A DNA stretch of 48,678 nucleotides from an uncultured Synechococcus sp. (lineage in GTDB: Bacteria; Cyanobacteriota; Cyanobacteriia; Phormidesmidales; Phormidesmidaceae): positions 1 through 48,678 of the forward strand of contig CALDSK010000078.1 of NCBI GenBank assembly GCA_937911865.1. Reading direction: 5' to 3'. Each line of letters starts with the position of its first letter. Position 1 is the first letter of the stretch. This document shows positions 1 to 7,355 of the stretch, one piece after another. The notes beneath the pieces are model-generated. The model was not told the DNA's origin. It worked only from the letters and a program-made list of their open reading frames with translations, and ran no database searches. A program made the position numbers and the translations under genes.

Positions 1-30
1 GGTGGCATGGGTGGCATGGGCATGATGTAG
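1..30 (+). CDS. groEL: Chaperonin GroEL, last nine codons (partial)
   Basis: The window opens inside a reading frame that gives GGMGGMGMM and then a TAG stop at 28-30. This Gly-Gly-Met tail is the signature C-terminus of bacterial GroEL (Hsp60), the flexible tail that projects into the folding chamber. Everything upstream of the tail lies outside the window, so identity rests on the tail alone. A good intrinsic terminator follows at 114-152, which fits the end of a groES-groEL or lone groEL transcript. Confidence 0.85.
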   Translation, partial: GGMGGMGMM

Positions 31-113
31 TCCACCGCTTAGGCGCTGCTCTATAAGCTGCTGCTCATTCAATAGCGGCTTAGCTGACTGAGCTTAGCTA
101 ACTGAATAGTCTC

Positions 114-152
114 AAAAGGGGCACAGCTCTCATAGGGCTGCGTCCCTTTTTG
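114..152 (+). terminator. Intrinsic terminator after groEL
   Basis: AAAAGGGGCACAGC pairs, with two mismatches, with GCTGCGTCCCTTTT across a short loop. The 3' arm ends in a run of five T. The position, about 85 bases after the groEL stop, fits termination of that transcript. Confidence 0.75.
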
Positions 153-187
153 TTAAAGTCAAATCAACTCAACAAATCCATGACTAG

Positions 188-349
188 AGACGATATATAG
201 CAATCGCTGGATTTCGTGATCTCGTCATACATGAATATTTTCGAGTAGATATGGATATGGTTTGGGATGTTATGTCCAATGACATACCGCAATTAAAACC
301 CCAGCTCGAAAGGATAGTAACCGAAAAGATAGTAACCGATTTGAATTAG
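188..349 (+). pseudogene. C-terminal remnant of a HepT-like (DUF86) toxin gene
   Basis: A frame open from 188 to the TAG at 347-349 reads RYIAIAGFRDLVIHEYF, then RVDMDMVWDVMSNDIPQLKP and a basic tail. This matches the C-terminal part of DUF86/HepT proteins, the RNase-type toxins of HepT-MNT modules. It keeps the catalytic Arg-x4-His motif (RDLVIH) and the following HEYF-VD-D-VW signature. The N-terminal two thirds is missing: an in-frame TAG sits at 185-187 and the groEL terminator lies just before it. No MNT (nucleotidyltransferase) antitoxin gene is nearby. The only ATG codons in frame fall after the catalytic motif. It is read as a gene fossil. The family call comes from motif recognition, not a search. 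Confidence 0.7.
313..339 (+). repeat. Tandem repeat at the 3' end of the HepT remnant
   Basis: GATAGTAACCGA occurs at 313-324 and again at 328-339, a period of 15 bases, and lengthens the basic C-terminal tail of the toxin remnant by one in-frame unit. It is one of many locus-specific short tandem arrays near stop codons in this window. Confidence 0.8.
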
Positions 350-425
350 AACGCTGTTCTTACTATGCACGCTCGACAAAGATATAGTTCTTGCGTACTA
401 TTAAATTCAGACAACGGGTGAGGAA

Positions 426-770
426 ATGACCAAAGCAATAGTCGCTACACTCTCCATGAATGAGCTGACCGGGCGCATTTTGGACATGGCACAAACGGGT
501 GTGTACCGCGAGTCATTGTTTGAGGCCTTCAAGCCCGTTGCGACTAAAAAGCAAATTAAAGAAGCGATCGCACTTGCCAAACAATTCGGCCTTCATACCG
601 ACCCTGCCCTACGCGACACAGAACTAGGCACCTACTACCAGGCCGACATAGACAAAGTCGCCTCTTTTCAAACTACGATTCAAAACTCAGTCATCCTCTC
701 GGCGGGCGATGATATGGCCCAAAAGCTGCTGATCGCGACACGTACCGTCAAGCTGATGAACGTTGAGTAG
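426..770 (+). CDS. Conserved-looking hypothetical protein, 114 aa
   Basis: The product is a 114-residue soluble, probably mostly helical protein with no signal peptide, membrane segment or cysteine. I do not recognise the family. The start chosen is ATG 426, with GGTGAGG close upstream although the spacing is tight. ATG 456 (MNELTGRIL) is the alternative. The frame stops at an amber TAG (768-770), but the same frame continues open for another 48 codons and encodes a hydrophobic stretch (see 771-917). The gene follows a toxin fossil, so the area looks like accessory DNA beside groEL. Codon use looks like that of the neighbours and it contains a HIP1 site at 564-571, so it is probably a resident gene. 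Function unknown. Confidence 0.6.
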   Translation: MTKAIVATLSMNELTGRILDMAQTGVYRESLFEAFKPVATKKQIKEAIALAKQFGLHTDPALRDTELGTYYQADIDKVASFQTTIQNSVILSAGDDMAQKLLIATRTVKLMNVE

Positions 771-917
771 GGCGGTGGGGCGATCGCACTTCTCCTGCTT
801 GGCACTAGCTACCTACTCGCAGGTAAATCCGAAACTGCGGCCCTCTGGTGGACCAGCGCGATCTGCGCAGGCGGCATCTGGCTCTGGCAAAAAAACGTAG
901 CCAAACCATTGCTGTAA
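771..917 (+). pseudogene. Start-less hydrophobic reading frame in phase after a TAG stop
   Basis: Directly after the TAG at 768-770 and in the same phase, 48 codons stay open to TAA 915-917. They read GGGAIALLLLGTSYLLAGKS and then ETAALWWTSAICAGGIWLWQ, ending KNVAKPLL. This looks like two membrane helices joined by a short charged turn and closed by a basic end. There is no ATG, GTG or TTG start near its beginning. It may be the decayed 3' part of a small membrane gene, or an extension of the upstream 114-residue protein made by readthrough. The sequence cannot decide between these. Confidence 0.35.
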
Positions 918-994
918 CGACTTCTGCATTATCTGCACCACAGCGTCTGTATCGCAACATCTACACCGAAGGAAACTGCCACTGCTAAGTTCGG

Positions 995-1330
995 CTACGT
1001 TGACCTGACGCCCCAGAACTCTACCCAAATTACGGCCTGATACTTAGTAGACTCGTCCTTTTCAGCTAAACGCCCTGCCATTTTATCGACCTTGAAAGTC
1101 GTATCAGCGCTACAGCAGTCTTCTAAAATAATCGTTGTCACAACGAACAAATACTGACCGTGGGGAATAACGTCCCCCAACCTTGGCAATACAGCCGAGC
1201 GCATAAACCAGTTTAGCTGGCCAGTAGGAGCGTGAGGAGATTTATCAGGATTATTGCCCGGAAAGTAGAGAACCTTAGAGAGGTGAGGAAAGCGTCTTTC
1301 TAGGGCCGCTGTTCTAGTGATGTTTTTCAT
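995..1330 (-). CDS. Hypothetical protein, 111 aa
   Basis: This minus-strand frame starts at ATG 1330 and encodes 111 residues. The composition is protein-like: charged N-terminus, a central GQLNWFMRSAVLPRLGD segment, a beta-prone stretch HGQYLFVVTTIILED and a C-terminal YQAVIWVEFWG. No signal peptide or membrane helix stands out, and I do not recognise a family. No strong ribosome binding site is visible. It is separated by about 150 bases from the divergent MscS gene. It is kept because the residue pattern looks selected and nothing else fills the interval, but a chance frame cannot be excluded. Confidence 0.45.
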   Translation of the reverse strand: MKNITRTAALERRFPHLSKVLYFPGNNPDKSPHAPTGQLNWFMRSAVLPRLGDVIPHGQYLFVVTTIILEDCCSADTTFKVDKMAGRLAEKDESTKYQAVIWVEFWGVRST

Positions 1331-1477
1331 ACGTTATTCTGCTTTGTACAGCGTACCTGCGTAAATGCGCTTAAACTGGCTACACAAAATTCACACTTTC
1401 TAAGTAAAAGGCTTCATACATACGTAAAATATCGTGCGCTGGTTTGCTATACACACACATAATTTAGAACTGTTTTC

Positions 1478-2440
1478 ATGTTCCTACTCATCGAGGGCGT
1501 TAATCCGGTTAATCCACTGGCTGACACCGTCCTACGCAATAGACTAATCGCATCAGCGGTGATGATCTTTGCGATTAGCGCGCTGCGAATCGGTGCCACT
1601 CGAATCGTTAACCAGCAGGTCAAAGATTTAGGGCACCGCTATACCTGGAGAAAGTGGCTTGGCTACGTTTCTTTCGCCTTATATGGCATCACGCTGGTAG
1701 TCTTATGGCTACCAGACATGCAGGGATTCTCTACCTTTTTAGGTCTGTTTGCAGCCGGTGTTGCCGTCGTCTTACGCGATCCTTTAATCAATGTCGTGAG
1801 CTGGCTGTATATCTTATGGCGTCAGCCTTTTCGGATGGGCGAGCGCATTCAAATCGGAGCCCATTCAGGCGACGTTATCGACATCGCTGTCTTCAAATTT
1901 ACCCTCATGGAAATCGGTGAATGGGTAGAAAGCGATCAAAGCACCGGGCGCATCATCCACATCCCCAACGGCAGAGTCTTCCAAGAGACCATCGCAAATT
2001 ACTCCCAGGGCTTCAAGTACATCTGGCACGAAATTCCTGTTCTCATTACCTTCGAAAGTAACTGGGAGGCCGCCAAAGCCATTCTATTTACCCAGGTCAA
2101 CAACCATGCCGAACACCTCAGCGGCTCAGCGGAAGAACATCTGCGCAAGGCCGGACAAAAGTACATGATCTCCTATTCCAAACTCACGCCCACGGTATAC
2201 ACAAACGTACGAGACAGTGGCATTTTGCTCACTATGCGCTACCTGTGCGAACCTCGCAGACGCAGAGGCTCAGAGCAAGTTCTCTGGGAGAACATCCTCA
2301 GAGAATTTTCTAAAAATGACGAAATCTCTCTGGCCTATCCAACCCATCGCTTCTACACGACTGCTGTTGATATGGCAGCCCCCCTTTTACCCAAGCACAG
2401 TAGCCCTTCGTTACCCAAACACAGCAGCCCTTCGGATTAA
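1478..2440 (+). CDS. MscS-family mechanosensitive ion channel, 320 aa
   Basis: An inner-membrane channel-type protein. Hydrophobic helices lie at about residues 24-44, 60-79 and 88-115. The last is the Gly/Ala-rich pore-type helix (FLGLFAAGVAVVLRDPLINV). It is followed by the MscS beta domain, with the characteristic FRMGERIQIG and HIPNGRVF segments and a C-terminal alpha/beta portion. MscS proteins open under membrane tension and release solutes on hypo-osmotic shock. The three-helix topology matches short MscS homologues, and substrate selectivity cannot be inferred. The C-terminus carries a duplicated LPKHSSPS, encoded by a 24-bp direct repeat (2387-2434) just before the stop. It appears monocistronic; a second, larger MscS-like gene lies at 18226. 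Confidence 0.9.
   Translation: MFLLIEGVNPVNPLADTVLRNRLIASAVMIFAISALRIGATRIVNQQVKDLGHRYTWRKWLGYVSFALYGITLVVLWLPDMQGFSTFLGLFAAGVAVVLRDPLINVVSWLYILWRQPFRMGERIQIGAHSGDVIDIAVFKFTLMEIGEWVESDQSTGRIIHIPNGRVFQETIANYSQGFKYIWHEIPVLITFESNWEAAKAILFTQVNNHAEHLSGSAEEHLRKAGQKYMISYSKLTPTVYTNVRDSGILLTMRYLCEPRRRRGSEQVLWENILREFSKNDEISLAYPTHRFYTTAVDMAAPLLPKHSSPSLPKHSSPSD
2387..2434 (+). repeat. 24-bp in-frame direct repeat at the 3' end of the MscS gene
   Basis: Two adjacent 24-bp copies (2387-2410 and 2411-2434) differ at two positions. Each encodes LPKHSSPS, so the protein tail is doubled. The second copy ends two codons before the TAA. Confidence 0.9.
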
Positions 2441-2559
2441 GCCGTGAGCACACAGAAGTAAGAACATAGACTTTATGGCGCGGAATTTGGTGAAATAATA
2501 GTGAATAGACCTACCTGAAACGTAGGCCGTTCCTGAATGCGTACAAGGCAACCGACTAT

Positions 2560-3687
2560 ATGATCCTCCCCCCAAAATTAGGACGATATCTATTCACCAC
2601 TGCGGTCGTCTCCCTGATCAGCGTTGCCTGCTCTAACGAACTCAGAGACTACACTCAGCTAGAGCTCAAGGTCGTAGAGCCCGAAAGCGTAGCAACAGAG
2701 AAAGAAGTAGCCGAAGAAGATAGCTCAGCAGAAACAGCCAGTCCAGAAGAAACTAGTCCAGAAGAAACTAGTCCAGAAGAAACCAATCCAGAAACAGAAG
2801 CCGAAACTTCTTCAGAAAGCACCACCGATGACAACACTACAGGCGATGCAGCTGACAGCGGCGAAACAGCAGCTAACGAAGACAGTGAAGCAGCTAACGA
2901 AGACCTACTCTCACAGACTAAAACAGCACTTGAAAAGCGCTTGACCAGTCTAAGTATTGACACCGCAGAAGTCGCTACGCAAGCGCCTGATCAGATTATC
3001 GTTCGTCTACCTCAAGAAGTTGAAGCAGACGCTATTACCACACAGCTCATTAGTCCCAACCAGCTCACGCTGCGCAGCCAAAAGCCGGAAACAGACGAAG
3101 ATCTCTCAGAAAATATCGCAACACTACAGAGACTACTCATAGAGCAAAACAACTTCTTACTGGTAGATCAGCAGGCAGAAGCCAATGCTCTACAGCCCGA
3201 AATCGACGAAACCCGGGCCGCCATTCTAGCTCTCTTCGAACCGGCCAGCGTTACAGGAGACCAGCTGATAAAAGCACAAGCTATCCAGCTAAGCGGGTTT
3301 AATATCTGGGAAGTTCATGTCTGGTTTGATAGCGAGGGCAGCAACAAATTCGCAGAGCAGACCAAAGTCCTCGCAGGAACCGGGCGATCGCTTGGCATAT
3401 TTTTAGACGACGTACTGCTCAGCTCTCCAGTGATCGGTGTTGACTATGCCGAATCCGGCATTTTGGGTGGAGAAGCCTCTATCTCAGGTGACTTTACCGC
3501 CGAAGCAGCCAGAACCCTAGAGCGCCAGCTCAACAGTGGTATGCTACCCGTTCAACTAGAGCTTGTGGCTATCACATCGTCTAACGAACCAGAAGACTCA
3601 GACTCAGAAGACTCAGACCCAGTAGAGACGAAAACAGAGGAAGATCCCGGCAGCGAACAGCCAGAGGACTCTTCCGAAGATGAATAG
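2560..3687 (+). CDS. Lipoprotein with SecD-like periplasmic (P1) domain, 375 aa
   Basis: The N-terminus MILPPKLGRYLFTTAVVSLISVAC has a hydrophobic core and a lipobox-like SVAC, suggesting Cys24 lipidation after export. Residues about 40-110 form an acidic Glu/Ser/Thr linker containing SPEET repeats. From about residue 115 the sequence follows the SecD first periplasmic domain: LEKRLTSLSIDTAEVATQAP with DQIIVRLP (P1 base) and, from about 245, WEVHVWFDSEGSNKFAEQT with SSPVIGVDYAESGILGGEA (P1 head), ending in a QLNSGMLPV segment. The SecD transmembrane part is absent. In SecDF the P1 domain binds emerging substrate; here it would be a free membrane-tethered module. A second acidic tail closes the protein. 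ATG 2560 is the only start giving a signal peptide. Confidence 0.75.
   Translation: MILPPKLGRYLFTTAVVSLISVACSNELRDYTQLELKVVEPESVATEKEVAEEDSSAETASPEETSPEETSPEETNPETEAETSSESTTDDNTTGDAADSGETAANEDSEAANEDLLSQTKTALEKRLTSLSIDTAEVATQAPDQIIVRLPQEVEADAITTQLISPNQLTLRSQKPETDEDLSENIATLQRLLIEQNNFLLVDQQAEANALQPEIDETRAAILALFEPASVTGDQLIKAQAIQLSGFNIWEVHVWFDSEGSNKFAEQTKVLAGTGRSLGIFLDDVLLSSPVIGVDYAESGILGGEASISGDFTAEAARTLERQLNSGMLPVQLELVAITSSNEPEDSDSEDSDPVETKTEEDPGSEQPEDSSEDE
2743..2800 (+). repeat. 15-bp coding tandem repeat (SPEET array)
   Basis: Units CCAGAAGAAACTAGT at 2743-2757 and 2758-2772 are identical. A third (2773-2787) differs at two positions and a partial fourth follows. They encode the SPEET repeats of the acidic linker in the SecD-like lipoprotein. 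Confidence 0.9.
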
Positions 3688-3702
3688 TCTCCTTGAAAGC
3701 AA

Positions 3703-3745
3703 GGCGCTGTTCAGTGTGACGAGAAAAACAGCGCCGGACATTTTT
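3703..3745. terminator. Bidirectional-type terminator between SecD-like lipoprotein and SDR genes
   Basis: GGCGCTGTT (3703-3711) pairs perfectly with AACAGCGCC (3727-3735). A T-run lies at 3740-3744 on the plus strand and an A-rich loop precedes the 3' arm. It sits between two convergent genes and overlaps the very end of the SDR gene. Confidence 0.7.
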
Positions 3746-4538
3746 ATGTCGAGATTGTTGATACAGACCCACCGTCTACCCGCCAGTTCGAGCCCACAAC
3801 ATAGCTCGCATGGGTAGAACACAAAAATGCGATAACAGCGGCCACCTCTTCTACGCGACCTCTGCGACCGACCTCAATGCCAGGACGGTTTTCAGCCAGA
3901 AAGCTTTTTACCGCCTCATCCATGCTGATATCTCTTTCTTCCGCGCGCGATCGCATCATTGCGTTGGTCATCGCCGTCTCCACAAACGCAGGCGACACCA
4001 TATTTGTCAGCACCCCATCTTTGGCATAGGCCTTAGACAAATTCTTCGTCAAATTCAACGTCCCAGCTTTGCAAGCACAGTAGGGCATATCTTCTATATA
4101 GGGCTGCACCGCATCTTCAGAACCTAACAACACAACTCGGCCCCAGCCTGCTTTGCGCATTGCCGGAATAAACGTGCGGCAAATCCGCACCGTTCCCATC
4201 AAATTGACATTGATTGTATGCAGCCAACCTTCATCGTCAATATCATCTAAAAAGTCACCCACTGCGCCAGTAATGCCTGCTGAGTGCACTACGATTTCTG
4301 GCGGGCCAAAGTGTTCGGTAATTTTGTCGCGGGCGGCTTCTACCTGTTCCAAGCTGGTGATATCCGCTTTTACCGGAAACGGATCGCCAAATGCCTTCAA
4401 GTCCTCAATCTCATCAAAAGAGCGATTGAGGATCGCGACCTTCGCTCCTTCTTTCAGCAAGATTTCAGCAGTGGCTTTACCAATTCCAGAGTCACCTCCA
4501 GTGACCACCGCAACCTTACCTTCTAACCCTAAATCCAT
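3744..4538 (-). CDS. Short-chain dehydrogenase/reductase (SDR), 264 aa
   Basis: A classical SDR fold, so an NAD(P)-dependent oxidoreductase of unknown substrate. The cofactor motif TGGDSGIG lies at residues 13-20, NAG-type VVHSAGIT near 83-90, catalytic Ser140 in LLGSEDA, and Tyr153-x3-Lys157 in PYCACK. The C-terminal YVVGSNWRVDGGS is the usual SDR ending. Length is normal for the family. It stands alone, convergent with the SecD-like lipoprotein gene and divergent from queD. Family membership is secure, but substrate is not inferable: many SDRs annotated as 3-oxoacyl-ACP reductases or glucose dehydrogenases look like this. Confidence 0.9.
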   Translation of the reverse strand: MDLGLEGKVAVVTGGDSGIGKATAEILLKEGAKVAILNRSFDEIEDLKAFGDPFPVKADITSLEQVEAARDKITEHFGPPEIVVHSAGITGAVGDFLDDIDDEGWLHTINVNLMGTVRICRTFIPAMRKAGWGRVVLLGSEDAVQPYIEDMPYCACKAGTLNLTKNLSKAYAKDGVLTNMVSPAFVETAMTNAMMRSRAEERDISMDEAVKSFLAENRPGIEVGRRGRVEEVAAVIAFLCSTHASYVVGSNWRVDGGSVSTIST

Positions 4539-4792
4539 GAAAATTGCTTCCTCGAATGAGCATATCCAGCCTTTAACTTATGGCGCAACGAGAGATGCGT
4601 TCGCAAATGAAACAAAAGCTTAAACAAAAAAGGTAAACAGCTCGACTTATCTCTTCAAATTCAGTTAAGAAGGTTAATAATGATCACAAACGTGTGTGCG
4701 ATCGCAGCCAAAGCCAGTCTCAACTGTCAATTTACAGCTGAGGGCTTACAATCTTGCTGGGTTCCTCCAAATCTTTCTGGCTTCTTAAAAAA

Positions 4793-5185
4793 ATGCCCAA
4801 GTGGAAATTGTCAACAGAGTTCTCCTTCGATGCCGCGCACTTTATTCGAGACTATGATGGCCCCTGCGGACGTATGCATGGCCACACCTATCGCGTACGG
4901 GTAGAAGCCTCAGCCACTAAACTGCTGCCAACAGAATACTGTCCTCATCCCGCGATGGTTGCAGACTACAGAACGCTACGCTGGGCAAAAAAAGACGTTC
5001 TACAAGGCGGCCTCGACCACTGCGTATTGAACGACGTCATGCCTGAAGGCTATGAGACAACCGCCGAAATGATCGCTCAATACATTTACGAAAAAACAGC
5101 CGAGCGGCTGCCCAAAGAAGTAAAACTCAAAATCGCTGTCTCCGAAACGCCCAACTCCTGGGCAGAATACGAGGCCGACGACTAA
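4793..5185 (+). CDS. queD: 6-carboxy-5,6,7,8-tetrahydropterin synthase QueD, 130 aa
   Basis: Converts dihydroneopterin triphosphate to 6-carboxytetrahydropterin, the second step of queuosine/7-deazaguanine synthesis after GTP cyclohydrolase I. Zinc ligands are His16 (FSFDAAH) and His29/His31 (MHGHTY), and the catalytic Cys25 is in GPCGR. The DHCVLND and ETPNSWAEY segments match the T-fold family. The start chosen is ATG 4793 (MPKWKLSTEF), because the 13 residues upstream (from 4754) do not resemble family N-termini. It is followed by queE and queC on the same strand, though a 169-base gap suggests queE may have its own leader. Confidence 0.93.
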   Translation: MPKWKLSTEFSFDAAHFIRDYDGPCGRMHGHTYRVRVEASATKLLPTEYCPHPAMVADYRTLRWAKKDVLQGGLDHCVLNDVMPEGYETTAEMIAQYIYEKTAERLPKEVKLKIAVSETPNSWAEYEADD

Positions 5186-5310
5186 GCTTAATCTTAGAAA
5201 TCTGGTCTCAGAACCACGCAGAAGCCTCTAGACTCAGGCGTTTTTAGTAACTAAATCTTTATGGAATTCGGAGCCGTCTGCGGGGCTAGAGCCAGTTGTC
5301 ATCCAACAGG

Positions 5311-5345
5311 TTCACTTTTAGGATGAAGGAATCATCCTTTGTGAG
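5311..5345 (+). promoter_or_regulatory. Leader hairpin directly upstream of queE
   Basis: AGGATGA (5320-5326) pairs perfectly with TCATCCT (5332-5338) around the loop AGGAA. An outer TCAC/GTGA stem (5312-5315 with 5341-5344) extends it. It ends ten bases before the TTG start of queE. It does not match the preQ1-I or preQ1-II riboswitch consensus as I know them. It could limit ribosome access or mark a processing site. Role inferred only from position. Confidence 0.4.
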
Positions 5346-5354
5346 GCATCCCAG

Positions 5355-5981
5355 TTGCTGGTAAAACCCCGTGTGGCCACACTCCCAGTCGTAGAAACCT
5401 TTCACTCCGTTCAAGGAGAAGGCTTCTGGAGTGGGACAAATGCCTTCTTCATTCGCTTAGCAGGCTGCGATGTAGGCTGCCCCTGGTGTGATACAAAGCA
5501 TTCTTGGCCAATGGCGCACCATCCCAAAAGGGAGATTAGCGAGCTCGTCTTTGAAGCCGCAGCTAAACGCCCCTTTATGGTAGTCATTACAGGGGGTGAA
5601 CCCCTTATACACAACCTCACCACCCTAACGAGCGAACTTCGTAAAGCGAATCTTAGAATTCATCTAGAAACTTCTGGCTCACACCCGCTCAGCGGAGAGT
5701 TCGACTGGATTTCGCTATCTCCTAAAATATTTAAACCGCCTTTAGATACTCCCAAAAACAACATATATCGCCAAGCCGACGAGCTTAAAGTTGTTATCAG
5801 TGAGCCGAGAGACTTAGTCTGGGCAGAAAATCAGTCGCAGAAAGTTTCCGCGCAAACAGTTAGACTGTTGCAGCCACAATGGACTAGTAAACTGGGACAA
5901 CAGCTTGTCTGTAAACATGTGCTCGCTCATCCTGAATGGCGCGTCGGCTTACAAACTCACAAATATCTCAGGGTAAGATGA
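5355..5981 (+). CDS. queE: 7-carboxy-7-deazaguanine synthase QueE, 208 aa
   Basis: A radical SAM enzyme turning 6-carboxytetrahydropterin into 7-carboxy-7-deazaguanine. The N-terminal substrate motif [20 protein letters not shown] is followed by the cluster-binding C38-x3-C42-x2-C45 (CDVGCPWC). The VVITGGEPL motif binds SAM, and LHLETSG-type and LSPK segments follow. The start is unusual: no ATG is in frame before the motif, so TTG 5355 or GTG 5373 must be used. TTG 5355 is listed because it keeps a normal N-terminus. Its TGA overlaps the queC ATG in an ATGA, so the two are translationally coupled. Confidence 0.93.
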   Translation: MLVKPRVATLPVVETFHSVQGEGFWSGTNAFFIRLAGCDVGCPWCDTKHSWPMAHHPKREISELVFEAAAKRPFMVVITGGEPLIHNLTTLTSELRKANLRIHLETSGSHPLSGEFDWISLSPKIFKPPLDTPKNNIYRQADELKVVISEPRDLVWAENQSQKVSAQTVRLLQPQWTSKLGQQLVCKHVLAHPEWRVGLQTHKYLRVR

Positions 5982-6823
5982 CCAACAAGACAACGCCTAC
6001 CGGCAAATCTGCCAGCAAATCTACAAGCAAAAGAGCCATTGTCCTGCTGTCAGGTGGGCTAGATTCGGCAACCTGCGCAGCACAAGCGATAAAAGATGGC
6101 TACGAAGTCACAGCGCTATCTTTTAACTACGGCCAGCGACATGATCGTGAGCTAATGGCAGCTCAAGACATTGTCAAAGCGCTACAGATCTCAGACCATC
6201 GAGTCATCAAAATCAACCTTGCTCAGTGGGGCGGCTCATCGTTAACTGACGCGACCATGAGCATTCCAACAGACGGTGCAGAGCTAGAAGGTAGCGGCAT
6301 TCCTTCTACCTATGTCCCGGGGCGGAACACAGTCTTTATTGCGATCGCCCTCTCACTGGCAGAAGCGCAAAACGCCAGCGCCATCTACCTAGGAATCAAC
6401 GCTGTCGATTACTCTGGCTACCCAGACTGTCGGCCCGAGTACCTTAGCGCCTTTCAAAACCTATCTACCCTTTCTTCTAAGGCCGGGTTAGAAGGCCGGG
6501 CCCCCGAACTAGTTGCGCCGCTTGTCTTAGACTCTAAAGCCGACATTGCCCGCCGGGCGATCAAACTAGGTGTTCCTATCGAAAAAACCTGGTCTTGCTA
6601 CAGCGGAAGCGAGATTCCCTGCGGCCGATGCGACGCCTGTCGCATTCGAGATGCCGCCCTTATTCGTATTGGCCGCGCCGACCTAGCCACGCCGACTGCT
6701 CAGGCAAGGCTGAGCCAGGCATCAATTAGTCACACGCCAGCTAGTCAGCCGCCAAACAGTCTGTCTACCCAAAATAGCAGACTCAAAACCAGCAGCAGGA
6801 ACGGCTCTGAAGTGATAGTTTGA
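5978..6823 (+). CDS. queC: 7-cyano-7-deazaguanine synthase QueC, 281 aa
   Basis: An ATP-dependent enzyme that converts 7-carboxy-7-deazaguanine and ammonia to preQ0. The PP-loop SGGLDS lies at residues 25-30, the YVPGRNTVF motif in the middle, and a C-terminal zinc site [16 protein letters not shown] follows. ATG 5978 overlaps the queE stop and is preferred to the in-frame ATG 5936. The N-terminus has an extra Ser/Lys-rich stretch of about 18 residues. The C-terminus runs about 45 residues past the usual end as a Ser/Gln/Thr-rich, low-complexity tail. A tandem array begins on its stop codon and runs into the neighbouring tRNA gene. QueF was not found in the window. Confidence 0.95.
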   Translation: MTNKTTPTGKSASKSTSKRAIVLLSGGLDSATCAAQAIKDGYEVTALSFNYGQRHDRELMAAQDIVKALQISDHRVIKINLAQWGGSSLTDATMSIPTDGAELEGSGIPSTYVPGRNTVFIAIALSLAEAQNASAIYLGINAVDYSGYPDCRPEYLSAFQNLSTLSSKAGLEGRAPELVAPLVLDSKADIARRAIKLGVPIEKTWSCYSGSEIPCGRCDACRIRDAALIRIGRADLATPTAQARLSQASISHTPASQPPNSLSTQNSRLKTSSRNGSEVIV

Positions 6824-6852
6824 AGCCGCTTTTGGAGCCGCTTTTAAAGCCG
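6822..6852. repeat. 12-bp tandem array joining the queC stop to the tRNA-Thr 3' end
   Basis: Units GAAGCCGCTTTT (6822-6833), GGAGCCGCTTTT (6834-6845) and a partial AAAGCCG (6846-6852). The first includes two bases of the queC TGA. The last includes the acceptor stem end of tRNA-Thr. Confidence 0.85.
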
Positions 6853-6919
6853 ATGGTGAGATTCGAACTCACGACCTACTCATTACGAATGAGTTGCTCT
6901 ACCCCTGAGCCACATCGGC
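6848..6919 (-). tRNA. trnT: tRNA-Thr (anticodon CGU)
   Basis: On the minus strand the sequence folds as a standard cloverleaf. The acceptor stem GCCGATG (6919-6913) pairs with CATCGGC, with discriminator U at 6848. The D arm contains GGGGTAGAGC. The anticodon stem ACTCA/TGAGT encloses the loop TTCGTAA with anticodon CGT. The T arm has GTTCGAATC. The CCA end is not encoded. It is 72 nt long, convergent with queC. Confidence 0.95.
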
Positions 6920-7025
6920 ATTTCTGAATGAAGATTATAGCAGTCAAACTGCATAAGTTGTCGCGCCGCCTGTCACAATAGAGCATATTAGTGCAAACGC
7001 AAAATAGACAGGTTGGTTATCGACT

Positions 7026-7355
7026 ATGCCGAAGGGAAAAAAGCCAAACGGGAAGGGGAAGCGTGCCAAACAGGCCAAGGCCACGCCATCTCAAGGCACA
7101 AGACCTCAGGGCATGAGTCAGGCGCGCTACGAAAAGCTCGTCGCAGAAGCCAACGCACCTTTCAAAGGATTTCGAAAGTTCATATATGCTTCTCTCGGCG
7201 CGTCAGGGGCAATCGGCGGATTCGTCTTTTTCACCAAAATCTTAGCGGGCCGAGATATTGCCCAGTCCGTACCTAACCTAGCGCTACAGCTTGGCGTTGT
7301 GGCGCTCATGGTCTTCCTATTTCGCTGGGAAGATCGCGAGAAATCAGACAATTGA
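7026..7355 (+). CDS. DUF3493 family membrane protein, 109 aa
   Basis: A basic N-terminus (about 30 residues rich in Lys and Gly) precedes RYEKLVAEANAPFKGFRKFI, the conserved opening of DUF3493 proteins. Two membrane segments follow: about residues 54-74 (LGASGAIGGFVFFTKILAG) and 82-101 (LALQLGVVALMVFLFRWEDR). The family is found in cyanobacteria and plastids and includes relatives of LPA1/REP27, linked to photosystem II accumulation. That role is known for the plant and algal proteins, not for the short cyanobacterial forms. Its TGA shares one base with the ATG of the lipase gene (TGATG), so the two are probably co-translated. Confidence 0.75.
   Translation: MPKGKKPNGKGKRAKQAKATPSQGTRPQGMSQARYEKLVAEANAPFKGFRKFIYASLGASGAIGGFVFFTKILAGRDIAQSVPNLALQLGVVALMVFLFRWEDREKSDN

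Noticed and set aside
564..571. Recurrent GCGATCGC octamers as a novel motif
   Set aside because: This is the well-known cyanobacterial HIP1 palindrome; it is used only as evidence for the lineage.
2655..2963. Minus-strand Ser/Val-rich frame inside the SecD-like lipoprotein gene
   Set aside because: It is the mirror of the acidic repeat linker on the other strand; its low-complexity composition is an artefact.
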